Part shown: piece after piece, positions 26,872-36,373 of the stretch | Layout: each line of letters opens with the position of its first letter | Numbering within the stretch: the first letter of the stretch is position 1 | Assembly: GCA_002173095.1 (NCBI GenBank) | Contig: NHBK01000002.1 | Span: 62,001 to 126,000, forward strand | DNA from: Hyphomonadaceae bacterium TMED5 | GTDB taxonomy: Bacteria; Pseudomonadota; Alphaproteobacteria; Caulobacterales; Hyphomonadaceae | Direction of reading: 5' to 3' | Length of the DNA: 64,000 nt | The notes under the pieces: generated by a model | The model's input: only the letters and a program-made list of their open reading frames with translations | Told to the model about the DNA's origin: nothing | The model's database searches: none | Translations under genes and position numbers: made by a program

Positions 26872-27405
26872 ATGACCCGATTTTACCTGAAACAGCTCAC
26901 TGTTTGTGGATTTATCAGCGCAAGCATGGCGATGAGCGCGTGTTCAGACACGCTGGCTGGTGGGCCGCTTGAAAGTTCTGGTGTCGTCGGAGATTTCGGA
27001 AAGCCTGTGATCATGGCCGATGCGCAGTCATCGATCGGCCAACGCTATGACAGCTATCGTTCTGAACTGCCGCGCCGCTCAATTGAGCGCGAGCTTCAGG
27101 CTGAAAACAGCTTTGTATCTACAGGTGTCATCAGCGAACCTCCCATGCAGGAATACCGTCCGTATGCGCCAAATGTCCCGGCGTATACCATTCAGGCGGG
27201 TGCTTTTTATTCTTACGACAATGCGAGCCGTTTAGCGTTGCTCCTGTCTGGCTTTGGACAGACCCGCATTGACGAAGATTTCTATTACGGGAAGACCATT
27301 TACCGCGTGCAACTGGGCGGCTGGGTTAATCGCGAACAAGCGCAGCCCATGCTCGACCTCATTCAGGACAGGGGCTTTGAAGGCTTCATCACAGAAGCAA
27401 GTTAG
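26872..27405 (+). CDS. SPOR-domain lipoprotein
   Basis: A 177-residue protein with a lipobox (MSAC) at about residue 24 and a C-terminal SPOR domain from about residue 102 (YTIQAGAFYSYDNASRLALL ... YRVQLGGWVNREQAQPML). SPOR domains bind denuded peptidoglycan glycan strands, especially at the division septum; RlpA is the best-known lipoprotein of this type, but no RlpA catalytic domain is present. The central region is Pro/Tyr-rich and probably disordered. GGGAG lies upstream of the ATG. It is transcribed alone, 269 bases from the fRMsr start. Confidence 0.85.
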   Translation: MTRFYLKQLTVCGFISASMAMSACSDTLAGGPLESSGVVGDFGKPVIMADAQSSIGQRYDSYRSELPRRSIERELQAENSFVSTGVISEPPMQEYRPYAPNVPAYTIQAGAFYSYDNASRLALLLSGFGQTRIDEDFYYGKTIYRVQLGGWVNREQAQPMLDLIQDRGFEGFITEAS

Positions 27406-27519
27406 ACCCTTTCTTCATTCAGCGGGCACAAGTCGAAAATATCTCATTTGATCTGTTGAGATCGGTTGCTTTTCAACCGACTGGCGTACAAGCTCTGTCC
27501 ATGGGGATAAGGGACGTAC

Positions 27520-28149
27520 ATGCCTGAGCGCAGCCTTGAAGACTCGCATTCTGCGCTGATGGATGATTCCGCCTATCAGTTTGAATTGCCGGTGCAGGAA
27601 GAGGCGTTTCAGCCGCAGCCACCCTCAGAGCCATCTGCATTCTGGATGGGCGTCGGGGATTTCCTGACGGCCATCGCACCCGTTATCAAATACCTGCTGA
27701 TCGCGGCCGTTGTGCTACTGATCTGTTATGTCCTCTTCGTCGTAGTCAGCTCCGTTGCAAACCGTCGAAGTCTGTCACTGCGTCGGGCGAGGGGGCCGAA
27801 AGAGGACACCTTGCAGGATGTTGACCTGCGTCCGGATGAAGCCTTCGTAACTGACCTTCTGAAACAGGCCGATGCAATGGCAGAGCGCGGCGAGTATGCG
27901 CTGGCGATCCGCACCATTCTGCATTCCTCCTTTGAAGAGATGAAAGAACGCATCCGCGACCGGATTGGCATTTCGCTGACCGCCCGTGAAATTGGCAGGC
28001 TTGGCCAGATGCCCGATGCGTCGCGTACCGCTCTTCACGAACTGATTGCACGAGTGGAAATCAGCGCCTTTGGCGGCGCTGAGGTCGGGCAGGAAGACTA
28101 TCTTGCCGCGCGCCGTGAATATGAAATCTTTGTGCGGGGCGAGGCCTAA
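27520..28149 (+). CDS. DUF4129 domain-containing membrane protein
   Basis: A 209-residue protein: a soluble N-terminal stretch, one membrane helix at about residues 55-78 (IKYLLIAAVVLLICYVLFVV), then a cytoplasmic DUF4129 domain with AYALAIRTILHSSFEEMKER-like helices and the Ser/Thr-Ala-Arg-Glu segment LTAREIGR. DUF4129 occurs at the end of protein-glutamine glutamyltransferase-like proteins and in MoxR operons. It is the first gene of a six-gene operon in which adjacent genes overlap or nearly touch. Confidence 0.82.
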   Translation: MPERSLEDSHSALMDDSAYQFELPVQEEAFQPQPPSEPSAFWMGVGDFLTAIAPVIKYLLIAAVVLLICYVLFVVVSSVANRRSLSLRRARGPKEDTLQDVDLRPDEAFVTDLLKQADAMAERGEYALAIRTILHSSFEEMKERIRDRIGISLTAREIGRLGQMPDASRTALHELIARVEISAFGGAEVGQEDYLAARREYEIFVRGEA

Positions 28150-28150
28150 T

Positions 28151-29377
28151 ATGGAACGCCGCACAGATCAGCCTTCTATTTTGAGCATTCGCACGGCCAT
28201 TATCGCTGTGCTTGTGGCTGCAGTCAGCTTTGGCGTTCTGGTCGTGCTGTCGGCTTTTGCACCAGAGCTACGTGAGCGAAATAGCGCAGGTCTGCATGCC
28301 TATTCGACATCGGCGCTTGGCTATAATTTTGCGGTACGCCTTCTGGAAGATCAGGGCTATCCGGTGACGATCAGTCGCGAACTTTACAATCTGAGGGATC
28401 GGTATGCAGAAGGCCTGTTGATCATCACGCCTGCTAATACTGTTGATGGCCAGAAGCTGGCCGAGATGAATTTTCAGGGACGTGGTCAGCCAACGCTGAT
28501 TATCCTGCCAAAGCGGTGGGGAATTCCGAACCGCGCAAACGCCCGTCACTATAGCCGCACAGATGACTTGCGGACAGAAGCTGTCCAAACGATCGCCAAT
28601 CATCTGGGCGTTGGCCTGACCATTGAAGAGGCTGAGCCGGTCAGCTCTGTCACGATGAATGGCCGGGAAATGCCCGTGGTATTCAACGATCATATGCAGA
28701 CCATAGCGGGCGACAATTTCGAAGCGCTGCTTTCAACGTCCGATGCGGCAGTCTTCGGGCGCATTGCTAATACGCAGACCTATATTCTGAGCGATCCGGA
28801 GCTCTTTAATACGCATGGTCTGAGCCATCTGGAAAACGCTGAAATCATGATGGCGATGATCAGCAATATGACGCGCAAATCCAGCAGCAATTCTGTCATG
28901 TTTGACGTGACGCTGCACGGGTTTGAAGGCACGCGAAACCTGCTGCGGATGATGTTCGAACCGCCAATTCTGGGCGCGACGCTGTTTGCGCTGGCAACGG
29001 CTATCTTGCTGGGCTGGGCAGCATTTCTGCGCTTTGGTCGGCCTGAAACAGAGCCGCCAGCGGTCGCAACCGGGCGTCAGTCACTGGTCGAGAGCACGGT
29101 CAGTCTGTTCAGCCAGTCGCGACAGGAAGTCAGTCTCGTCGAAGACTATGACCTTCTGGCGCGCCGCATGATCATCCGGCGGCTTGGATATTCAGAAGAT
29201 TTATCGCGTGAGCAGATGGATAACATTCTTTCGCGCCGCGAAGCCCACCTGCGGGCGAAACATTCAGATGCGCCTGCATGGCCAGACCCGACACAGGTCA
29301 AAAACCTGTCTCAGCTTATGCAGTTTGTGCGGGACTATCACGTTTGGAACAGGGAAATGAGCAATGATAGCGAGTGA
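28151..29377 (+). CDS. DUF4350 domain-containing membrane protein
   Basis: A 408-residue protein starting [10 protein letters not shown] two bases after the previous stop; a longer frame starting at 28046 overlaps the upstream gene and is unlikely. It has an N-terminal membrane helix ([20 protein letters not shown]), a periplasmic DUF4350 domain with [19 protein letters not shown], and a second helix near residue 275-295. A cytoplasmic tail follows. The DUF4350 fold resembles a class I glutamine-amidotransferase-like or flavodoxin fold with no proven enzyme activity. It is part of the MoxR operon. Confidence 0.82.
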   Translation: MERRTDQPSILSIRTAIIAVLVAAVSFGVLVVLSAFAPELRERNSAGLHAYSTSALGYNFAVRLLEDQGYPVTISRELYNLRDRYAEGLLIITPANTVDGQKLAEMNFQGRGQPTLIILPKRWGIPNRANARHYSRTDDLRTEAVQTIANHLGVGLTIEEAEPVSSVTMNGREMPVVFNDHMQTIAGDNFEALLSTSDAAVFGRIANTQTYILSDPELFNTHGLSHLENAEIMMAMISNMTRKSSSNSVMFDVTLHGFEGTRNLLRMMFEPPILGATLFALATAILLGWAAFLRFGRPETEPPAVATGRQSLVESTVSLFSQSRQEVSLVEDYDLLARRMIIRRLGYSEDLSREQMDNILSRREAHLRAKHSDAPAWPDPTQVKNLSQLMQFVRDYHVWNREMSNDSE

Positions 29378-30323
29378 TATTCAGGCTCTTGGCGAGAAGC
29401 TCAAAACACAAATCGGACGCGGCATTATCGGCCAGTCTGATGCTGTTGATCTGTTGCTGATCGCGCTTTTCTCAAAAGGGCATATCCTGCTTGAGGGACC
29501 GCCGGGTACAGCCAAGACCTTCCTTGCGCGATGCTTTTCGGCCTGTCTGTCTATGGAATATGGGCGCATCCAGTTCACGCCGGATCTCATGCCGGGGGAT
29601 GTGCTGGGTACGAACTTCTTCAACTTCCAGACCAGCCAGTTCCTTCTCACTAAAGGTCCGATCTTCACTGAGCTTCTGCTGGCCGATGAGATCAACCGAA
29701 CGCCGCCAAAGACGCAGGCTGCCTTGCTGGAAGCGATGCAGGAACGCCGGATCACGATTGATGGTGAAACCCATATTCTGAGCGACCAGTTCATGGTCGT
29801 CGCGACACAGAACCCAATCGAGCAACAGGGCACGTACCCGCTGCCGGAAGCACAGCTCGACCGTTTCCTCTTCAAGCATGAAATGGCGTATCCATCCGCT
29901 GAGGAAGAATTCAAAATCGTCGCCTCTCATGCGCTAGGCACGGGCGCGCCCTCTATGGAAGAGCTCGGCATTCAGTCCGTCGTTACGCGCGAGGAACTGA
30001 ACGCCGCCTGCGAGTATATCGGGTCTGTGAAGCTCTCTGATGAGGTGATCGACTATACTATTCGTCTGGTGCGCGCGACGCGTGACCGCCCGCATCATCT
30101 GGATGTTGGTGTCAGCCCTCGCGCCGCTGTGGCAATTGCCGTTGCTGCACGGGCGCGCGCAGCGCTCAATGGCCGTGATTATGTGATCCCTGACGATGTA
30201 AAAGAACTGGCCGCCCCGGCCATGTGTCACCGCGTTGTACTGTCTGCGTCTGCCGAAATTGAGGGGCGTACAGCGGCGAGCATTATTGCCGATATTATTG
30301 CCGAGACTGAGGCGCCGCGCTGA
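29364..30323 (+). CDS. MoxR-family AAA+ ATPase
   Basis: A 319-residue ATPase. Walker A is GPPGTAKT, Walker B LLADEINR, sensor 1 [21 protein letters not shown], and a C-terminal lid with [10 protein letters not shown]. MoxR proteins act as chaperone-like motors that work with DUF58/VWA proteins to mature or activate envelope targets. The start overlaps the DUF4350 gene by 14 bases and the DUF58 gene follows after three bases, so the three are surely co-translated. Confidence 0.95.
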   Translation: MIASDIQALGEKLKTQIGRGIIGQSDAVDLLLIALFSKGHILLEGPPGTAKTFLARCFSACLSMEYGRIQFTPDLMPGDVLGTNFFNFQTSQFLLTKGPIFTELLLADEINRTPPKTQAALLEAMQERRITIDGETHILSDQFMVVATQNPIEQQGTYPLPEAQLDRFLFKHEMAYPSAEEEFKIVASHALGTGAPSMEELGIQSVVTREELNAACEYIGSVKLSDEVIDYTIRLVRATRDRPHHLDVGVSPRAAVAIAVAARARAALNGRDYVIPDDVKELAAPAMCHRVVLSASAEIEGRTAASIIADIIAETEAPR

Positions 30324-30326
30324 TCT

Positions 30327-31634
30327 ATGCCAAGCATTCGTCCAACCCCTCTGGCAATCATTCTCATGGCAATGGGTATTCCCATCTGCCTGGTGTTTGC
30401 ATGGATAGCGCCAGCTCTATGGGTGCTGTCTTTTGCGGGTATTGCGGCGATTGCTGTGCTGATCATTCTGGATGCACTCGCGGCCCGGTCATCGCGCGCG
30501 CTGACCATCACGCCGGACATTCCGCCGATCTGGTTCGTAGGCAGTGGAAACCGGTTCACGCTGACCATCACCGATGAAAAGCGTGGTTATCTGCCAAAGA
30601 TAGAAGTGCGCCCTGAGTTTAATGAACTGGTCGATCCGCCGGGCGTGCGCATACTGCCCGCGAGCGGCGTGATAGATTTTGAGCTCAACATGAACCGTCG
30701 CGGCGAGGCGGTGCTTGATGCGCTCTGGCTGCGCTGGTCCGGACCACTTGGTTTTGTTCAGAAACAGCTTCAGCTCAAAGCCGGGTTCTCATCGCCAGTG
30801 AACCCCGACATCCGGATTTTGCAGACCGATGCGCTGAAGCTCATTGTGCGTGAGGCAGAGTTTGGTGTCAAGGCGCAGCGCGATCGCGGTGACGGCTCAG
30901 AATTCGATGCCATGCGTGAATTTGTGCCGGGCATGGACAGGCGCAGTGTCGACTGGAAAGCCTCCGCCCGTCACATGGCGCTGATGACCAAAGAATATCG
31001 TACGGAGCGCAATCACAATATCGTTCTGGCCTTCGATACAGGCCGGTTGATGTGCGAGCCGTTGAATGGGCTGCCGCGCCTTGATCATGCCGTTCATGCA
31101 GGGCTTTTACTGGCCTATGCCTCCCTGCGCGGCGGTGACCGGGTGGCCGTTTACGGCTTTGATGCGCAGCCACGCAATATGACCGGCATGGTCTCTGGCA
31201 ATTCGGCGTTTTCCCGTCTTCAGACAGAATTGGCCAAGCTGGATTATTCAACAGAAGACGCGAATTATACCCTTGGCCTGACGCGTCTTTCAGCCGGGCT
31301 TAGCCGGCGCTCACTCATCATTCTGTTCACCGATTTTATCGATACGACGCAGGCTGAACTGATGGTCGAGAACGCAGCGCGTTTGTCCAAGCGTCATCTG
31401 GTACTATTCGCCGTGTTTGATGATCAGGACTTGCAGGCGCAGGCCAATGCCGAGCCGAAAACGCCAGAAGATGTGACGCGTGCCGTCATTGCCGACCAGC
31501 TGCTGCAATCCCGCCGAACCGTGATCCGGCGCCTGGAACGGCTGGGCATTGATGTGCTGGAAGCGCCTGTGAATGAGTTTTCGACCGCGCTTCTCAATCG
31601 CTATCTCAAAATTCTCCGACAGGAGCGTATCTGA
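30327..31634 (+). CDS. DUF58 domain-containing protein
   Basis: A 435-residue protein with two N-terminal membrane helices (residues ~8-50) and a cytoplasmic DUF58 domain. The signature is GDGSEFDAMREFVPGMDRRS followed by VDWKASARHMALMTKEYRTE. The C-terminal half resembles a von Willebrand factor A domain (VLAFDTGRLM, a degenerate metal site). DUF58 proteins are the usual partners of MoxR ATPases. It is flanked by the moxR and spoIIM-like genes, with gaps of three bases on each side. Confidence 0.92.
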   Translation: MPSIRPTPLAIILMAMGIPICLVFAWIAPALWVLSFAGIAAIAVLIILDALAARSSRALTITPDIPPIWFVGSGNRFTLTITDEKRGYLPKIEVRPEFNELVDPPGVRILPASGVIDFELNMNRRGEAVLDALWLRWSGPLGFVQKQLQLKAGFSSPVNPDIRILQTDALKLIVREAEFGVKAQRDRGDGSEFDAMREFVPGMDRRSVDWKASARHMALMTKEYRTERNHNIVLAFDTGRLMCEPLNGLPRLDHAVHAGLLLAYASLRGGDRVAVYGFDAQPRNMTGMVSGNSAFSRLQTELAKLDYSTEDANYTLGLTRLSAGLSRRSLIILFTDFIDTTQAELMVENAARLSKRHLVLFAVFDDQDLQAQANAEPKTPEDVTRAVIADQLLQSRRTVIRRLERLGIDVLEAPVNEFSTALLNRYLKILRQERI

Positions 31635-31637
31635 CCC

Positions 31638-32630
31638 ATGTCTGATTTTGATCTGAAGAGTTATCGCTTCCGGGCAGAGCGTGAACATGACTGGCGCCAG
31701 CTCGAAGCCCTTTTGAACCGTGTCCAGGCAGCAGGGCCAAAGGATCTGGACCGGAACGAGCTTCTGCAATTGCCTCAGTTGTATCGGACGGCTGTGTCTT
31801 CGCTCTCAACGGCGCGCGCCGTTTCGCTGGATCGTAATCTGATCGCCTATCTGGAGGGTCTGTGTACGCGCGGATATCTGTTCATTCACGGGCCGCGCGT
31901 CACCTTTTGGCAGCGCTTTACGTCTTTCTTCCGCAAGGACTGGCCGGAAAGCGTTTATAGCCTCGGTTGGGCGACGCTGCTGTCTACGGGCATTACCGCA
32001 GGCTTCGCGCTGATAGCTTTCCTGCTCGTGCTGGCCGACCCGGAATGGTTCTATCCTTTCGGAGCCTTTATGGATTCACGAACACCTGATGCCAGCGTCG
32101 AAACTCTTCGGGAGACGATCTATACCGATCAATCAGAATGGGGTGGCTGGTTAAGTGTGTTTGCGTCACAACTCTTCACGCACAACACCATGGTCGCGCT
32201 CTTCTGTTTCGCGCTGGGCTTTATGGTCGGCATACCGACAGCCATTCTGCTGGCTTATAATGGCTGTATTCTGGGGGCCTATGTGGCGCTCTTTTACAGC
32301 AAAGGGCTCGGCTATGAGTTTGTGGGCTGGCTGCTCATTCATGGCGTGACGGAATTGCTGGCGATCATTCTGGCCGGGGCTGCGGGCATTCATATAGGCA
32401 AAACGCTGGCCTTTCCGGGCAAGATGCGACGGGTGGATGCCATGGCGAAGGCGGGTCGCATGATCGGGAATGTGGCCATGGGCTGTGTTCTGATGTTGCT
32501 GCTTGCCGCTGTGCTGGAGGGCTTTGGACGCCAGATGATCAACGACGACACGACGCGTTATCTGATCGCTGCTGTCTCTTTCCTTGGGTGGATGAGCTAT
32601 TTCTACCTTCTGCCAAGGCGGGCGAACTGA
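31638..32630 (+). CDS. stage II sporulation protein M (SpoIIM/DUF95) homolog
   Basis: A 330-residue membrane protein. After a soluble N-terminal domain it has about five membrane helices; FCFALGFMVGIPTAILLAYN and the GWLLIHGVTELLAIILAGAAG block are typical of the SpoIIM family. In Bacillus SpoIIM helps peptidoglycan remodelling during engulfment; in Gram-negatives it recurs in MoxR-DUF58 operons, suggesting a general envelope role. The stop overlaps the RDD gene start (TGATG). Confidence 0.9.
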   Translation: MSDFDLKSYRFRAEREHDWRQLEALLNRVQAAGPKDLDRNELLQLPQLYRTAVSSLSTARAVSLDRNLIAYLEGLCTRGYLFIHGPRVTFWQRFTSFFRKDWPESVYSLGWATLLSTGITAGFALIAFLLVLADPEWFYPFGAFMDSRTPDASVETLRETIYTDQSEWGGWLSVFASQLFTHNTMVALFCFALGFMVGIPTAILLAYNGCILGAYVALFYSKGLGYEFVGWLLIHGVTELLAIILAGAAGIHIGKTLAFPGKMRRVDAMAKAGRMIGNVAMGCVLMLLLAAVLEGFGRQMINDDTTRYLIAAVSFLGWMSYFYLLPRRAN

Positions 32631-33553
32631 TGGCCGCAACTAATGACGCAGAAGGATATGTCGGACCGGGCGCTGTACGTTCAGCGCATGAAGTTCGTAT
32701 GTGGCGTGAGGTGACCACGCCTGAAGGTGCGGTGATCCATCTGCGGATTGCGGATGCCAGCGAGCGTGCCGCGGCGCTCCTGATTGATGCGGCCGTCATG
32801 CTGTTCACCCTGTTGATTGGCGGGCTGATCATTTTGCTCGCCATGTCAGCGAGCGATGGCGCGTGGCGGGATGGTGGAACGATTATGTTCAACCTCTTCT
32901 TCTTCATTTTGCGCGGTTTTTATTTCACCATTTTTGAAATGGGCCGCCATGCGGCAACGCCGGGTAAGCGCGTCATGAAGCTGCGGGTCGTCGCGCGCGA
33001 AGGGCGACAGCTGACGGCCAATGCCATTTTCTCTCGCAATGTCATGCGAGAGTTGGAGGTCTTCCTGCCCTTCACCTATCTGGTGAGCGGGGGAGGCGGC
33101 GATGTGTTTGACTCCATGTCGACCCTGCTGGTGCTGATCTGGCTCGGCGTGTTTGTGCTCATGCCATTGTTCAACCGGGATAAATTACGCGGCGGCGATC
33201 TGGTCGCGGGCACATGGGTGATCCGCAATCCGAAGCTGGAACTGGCCAAAGATGTTTCTGCTACGAACACGATAGATGCGGGAGACGAGTTTCAGTTCAC
33301 TGAAACGCAGCTCTCCACCTATGGCGAGCATGAATTGCAGGTGCTGGAAGATGTGCTGCGGGCGTCATCTGAGCAGGTTCAGAAAGCCGTCGCTGAGCGT
33401 ATTCGTCAGCGCATTCAATGGGAGGCTGCCTCTGGAGAGTCAGACCGCGCCTTTCTTGAGGCCTTTTATAAAGCATTGCGAAAGACGCTGGAGACGCGCA
33501 TGCTGTTTGGCAAACGCAAGAAAGATAAATTCGACACGGGAAGCGCGCCTTAA
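32630..33553 (+). CDS. RDD family membrane protein
   Basis: A 307-residue protein starting MAATNDAEGY at an ATG that shares a base with the spoIIM stop; the alternative upstream start would lie inside spoIIM. The RDD domain has the R-x-x-A-x-x-x-D pattern (ERAAALLIDAAVMLF) and three or four membrane helices, with MGRHAATPGKRVMKLRVV in the middle. A charged, helical C-terminal tail of about 90 residues follows. The function is unknown; some RDD proteins are ion transporters. It is the last gene of the MoxR operon. Confidence 0.9.
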   Translation: MAATNDAEGYVGPGAVRSAHEVRMWREVTTPEGAVIHLRIADASERAAALLIDAAVMLFTLLIGGLIILLAMSASDGAWRDGGTIMFNLFFFILRGFYFTIFEMGRHAATPGKRVMKLRVVAREGRQLTANAIFSRNVMRELEVFLPFTYLVSGGGGDVFDSMSTLLVLIWLGVFVLMPLFNRDKLRGGDLVAGTWVIRNPKLELAKDVSATNTIDAGDEFQFTETQLSTYGEHELQVLEDVLRASSEQVQKAVAERIRQRIQWEAASGESDRAFLEAFYKALRKTLETRMLFGKRKKDKFDTGSAP

Positions 33554-33593
33554 GGGGAGAGGCTCTCCGGTCACGCTTCTGGAGAGTAACTGA

Positions 33594-34514
33594 ATGCCGC
33601 TCCGAGATTTCGGGTTGCTGAGCCTTGTCTGCATGGTCTGGGGGCTGAACGTCATCGTCACACGATGGGTGTTTCTGAACTCTGACATTGAGCCGATCTT
33701 CTACGCTGCTCTGCGCTTTATGCTGATCGCACTGGTACTGACACCGGTATTCTTTCGCCGTGTGCCAAACCAGCTGGGACGCCTTTTCTTCATCGCGTTG
33801 TGCATGGGCTCTGCGCATTTTGCGCTGCTTTTTATCGGGCTTTCCATGGCGAGCGGCAGTGCGGCGGCTGTTGTGGGGCAGATGATGGTGCCGTTCACCA
33901 CTATTCTCTCTATTGTTTTCCTTAATGAAAAAGTCCGTTGGCGGCGGGGGCTTGGTATTACGCTCGCCTTTCTGGGCGTGCTGATTATCTCGATTGATCC
34001 GACCAATTTCTCGATGGAGTTCGGTCTGCTCTTCGTTGTCGGCTCCGCTTTTGTCGGGGCGGTCGGCGCGATCATGATGAAACAGATCAATCCGCTTCCT
34101 GCCATTCATGTTCAGGCCTGGGTGGGGCTTATGTCCTTCGCGCCATTGCTGTTGCTTTCCGGACTGGTCTACGGATTTGACGCGGGCGTTGCAGGCCAGT
34201 TTGTCATTTTCGCCAATTCAGATTGGCTCATCTGGGTGGCAACAGCCTTTGCTGTGCTGGGCGTTTCCATCTTTGGCCATGGTTCATTCTACTGGCTGAT
34301 CACACGCCATGAGATGACGCTTCTGTCGCCGCTGACCCTGATGACGCCTATCTGGGGCGTTGTGTTCGGCGTGATCATTCTGAATGAGAGCATCAATGCG
34401 AAGTTTCTGGTCGGCGTGGTGTTTTCCCTGCTGGGCGTGCTCATCATTGCCTTGCGTCCGAACAGCAAACTCCCTTTAGCTGCTCAGGTCAGAAAACTGA
34501 TGAGCGGCACATGA
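33594..34514 (+). CDS. EamA/DMT superfamily transporter
   Basis: A 306-residue inner-membrane protein with about ten helices made of two EamA repeats (first near residues 5-135, second near 148-290). Typical segments are FGLLSLVCMVWGLNVIVTRW, ALRFMLIAL and LMTPIWGVVFGVIILNE. Members export or import amino acids, nucleotides or metabolites; the substrate is unknown. Its stop overlaps the amidase gene by four bases, suggesting a functional link with cell-wall turnover products, though that is only inference. Confidence 0.9.
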   Translation: MPLRDFGLLSLVCMVWGLNVIVTRWVFLNSDIEPIFYAALRFMLIALVLTPVFFRRVPNQLGRLFFIALCMGSAHFALLFIGLSMASGSAAAVVGQMMVPFTTILSIVFLNEKVRWRRGLGITLAFLGVLIISIDPTNFSMEFGLLFVVGSAFVGAVGAIMMKQINPLPAIHVQAWVGLMSFAPLLLLSGLVYGFDAGVAGQFVIFANSDWLIWVATAFAVLGVSIFGHGSFYWLITRHEMTLLSPLTLMTPIWGVVFGVIILNESINAKFLVGVVFSLLGVLIIALRPNSKLPLAAQVRKLMSGT

Positions 34515-35281
34515 GAATTATCGACAGTCCATCTCCGAACTTTAATGACCGGCGCTTCCCGGTGGATATGCTGGTCCTGCACTATACCGGCATGAAAACG
34601 GGCCCATCTGCGCTGGAGCGCATGTGTGACCCGAAGGCGGAAGTCTCTTCGCATTATATGGTCGAGGAGAATGGTGATGTTTTTCAGCTGGTCGATGAGA
34701 GCATGCGTGCATGGCATGCCGGCCGGTCGAGCTGGTTTGGCGACACCGATCTGAACTCACGATCGGTTGGTATTGAGATCGTCAATCGAGGGCACAACAT
34801 CCCGCTGCCCGGCGGTGAGCTGCAGCCCTATTTCCGGGCGCAGATTGAGTCCGTGATCGAGCTGAGCAAATCCATTCTGGACCGCCATAAAATCCCGCAA
34901 AATCGCGTGGTCGGCCATTCTGACATCGCACCGGAACGCAAGGATGATCCGGGCGAGCATTTCCCCTGGGAAGAATTATCCGAGCGCGGTGTCGGGTTCT
35001 GGCCCGTGCGTCCGGATGAGACGGCGTTTCCATCTGTCGCGCCACAGGGCGAGGGGATCAAGCTCGGTGAGACAAGCGAACGCGTCGCTGAGCTGCAATC
35101 ACTATTGGCGCAGATCGGCTATGCCGTAGAAGCCGACGGCACATACGACAAGTTTCTCGGCATTGTGATCACAGCCTTTCAGCGCCGCTGGAACCAGTCC
35201 AGTGTGACAGGCCTTGCAGACCCGATGACGGTGGAACTGATCCGCCGCGTTGCAGAGCTCGCCGGCGCAAGCTCTCGCTAG
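34511..35281 (+). CDS. N-acetylmuramoyl-L-alanine amidase (AmiD/AmpD-like) with PG-binding domain
   Basis: A 256-residue amidase_2 enzyme. Zinc ligands are visible as His in LVLHYTGM and His plus Asp in GHSDIAPERKDDPGEHFPW. A peptidoglycan-binding_1 domain follows at about residues 185-245 (GETSERVAELQSLLAQIGY). It cleaves the bond between N-acetylmuramic acid and L-alanine. There is no signal peptide or lipobox, so it probably works in the cytoplasm on recycled muropeptides. It may thereby affect beta-lactamase signalling, and a metallo-beta-lactamase gene is next door. It is coupled to the EamA transporter gene by an ATGA overlap. Confidence 0.9.
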   Translation: MRIIDSPSPNFNDRRFPVDMLVLHYTGMKTGPSALERMCDPKAEVSSHYMVEENGDVFQLVDESMRAWHAGRSSWFGDTDLNSRSVGIEIVNRGHNIPLPGGELQPYFRAQIESVIELSKSILDRHKIPQNRVVGHSDIAPERKDDPGEHFPWEELSERGVGFWPVRPDETAFPSVAPQGEGIKLGETSERVAELQSLLAQIGYAVEADGTYDKFLGIVITAFQRRWNQSSVTGLADPMTVELIRRVAELAGASSR

Positions 35282-35386
35282 GAGTAAAATCCGCAGTCGA
35301 GCTTAAAACAACCCAGTCTTTGGCGGAATACGAACAACAAAAAACCCGCTTTCAGACTGCATATGCGCAAAACGGAGGACGCATAT

Positions 35387-36373
35387 ATGATCCGGATTTC
35401 TTCACTGGCGCTGACCCTGATGTTGGCCGCCTGCGCGCAGCAGGCAAGTGTTTCTGAAACAGCTGAAACTGCAGAAATTTTGATCCCAGTGCCCGAAGAC
35501 GGCGAGGGTGCGCTCGCGCCTCTAGCGACGACGGAGGAAATTGAATTCGCGATTCAGTCGCCGGTTCTGGATGCCCTGCGCGTCTTTTCACCGCCGCATG
35601 CCCCGTTCACTGTGATCGATAATATCCACCATGTCGGCGGGGCGAGTGTCAGCGCCTACCTCATCACTACGGATGAAGGCCATTTCCTGATCGATGGCAT
35701 TGTGCCTCAAAGCCCGCCCATGATCGTTGAGAATATTGAAGCCCTTGGCTTTGATATTTCCGACGTGCGCTATTTGCTGAACAGCCACGCGCACATAGAC
35801 CATGCAGGTGGTCTGGCCGCGCTGAAGCAGGCCTCCGGTGCTGAGATGGTGGCCAGTGAGAGGGATGCACCCATTCTTGAAGCTGGCGCGATCTCCTTTG
35901 GTCCGTCAGCCGGAATGCCGTTTCCACCTGTTCGGGTCGACCAGATCATTTACGATGGTGACCAGCTGACATTGGGCGACACGACCCTGACCGCCGTCAT
36001 TATGCCGGGGCACTCACCGGGGTGTACATCATGGCTGGTGGATGTGACGGATGAAGATGGAAACCCGCATCAGGCCTTTTTCCATTGCAGCACGAGTTTG
36101 GGCGGTCAGCGCGTGGCTCCGGAAAGCTATCCCGGAATGGTCGATGACTATCGAGCAACGTTCGAGCGTGTGCGCGGTATTGATGCGGATGTGTTTCTGG
36201 CGTTCCATTCCAGCATGTTCGGCATGCTGGACCGGTATGAACGTCTGATGGGAGGCGATGATCTCGCCTTCGTTGATGCAGGCGCGCTGCAGCGCTTCAA
36301 TGATGCGTCGGAGGCTCAGTTCAATACTGCCCTGAGCCGCCAACAGTCAGAGCTGGAAACTAGTTCCCGGTAA
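35387..36373 (+). CDS. subclass B3-like metallo-beta-lactamase lipoprotein
   Basis: A 328-residue protein from the ATG at 35387, chosen because CGGAGGA lies seven bases upstream. A lipobox LAAC at about residue 12 indicates a lipoprotein. The metallo-beta-lactamase fold shows SHAHIDHAGG (HxHxDH), PGHSPGCTSW and a late His in FLAFHSSMFG, a set and spacing typical of subclass B3. B3 enzymes hydrolyse penicillins, cephalosporins and carbapenems, but many environmental homologs are weak. The long, variable N-terminal extension (about 60 residues) is unusual. The last 14 bases overlap the convergent enoyl-CoA hydratase gene. Confidence 0.85.
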   Translation: MIRISSLALTLMLAACAQQASVSETAETAEILIPVPEDGEGALAPLATTEEIEFAIQSPVLDALRVFSPPHAPFTVIDNIHHVGGASVSAYLITTDEGHFLIDGIVPQSPPMIVENIEALGFDISDVRYLLNSHAHIDHAGGLAALKQASGAEMVASERDAPILEAGAISFGPSAGMPFPPVRVDQIIYDGDQLTLGDTTLTAVIMPGHSPGCTSWLVDVTDEDGNPHQAFFHCSTSLGGQRVAPESYPGMVDDYRATFERVRGIDADVFLAFHSSMFGMLDRYERLMGGDDLAFVDAGALQRFNDASEAQFNTALSRQQSELETSSR

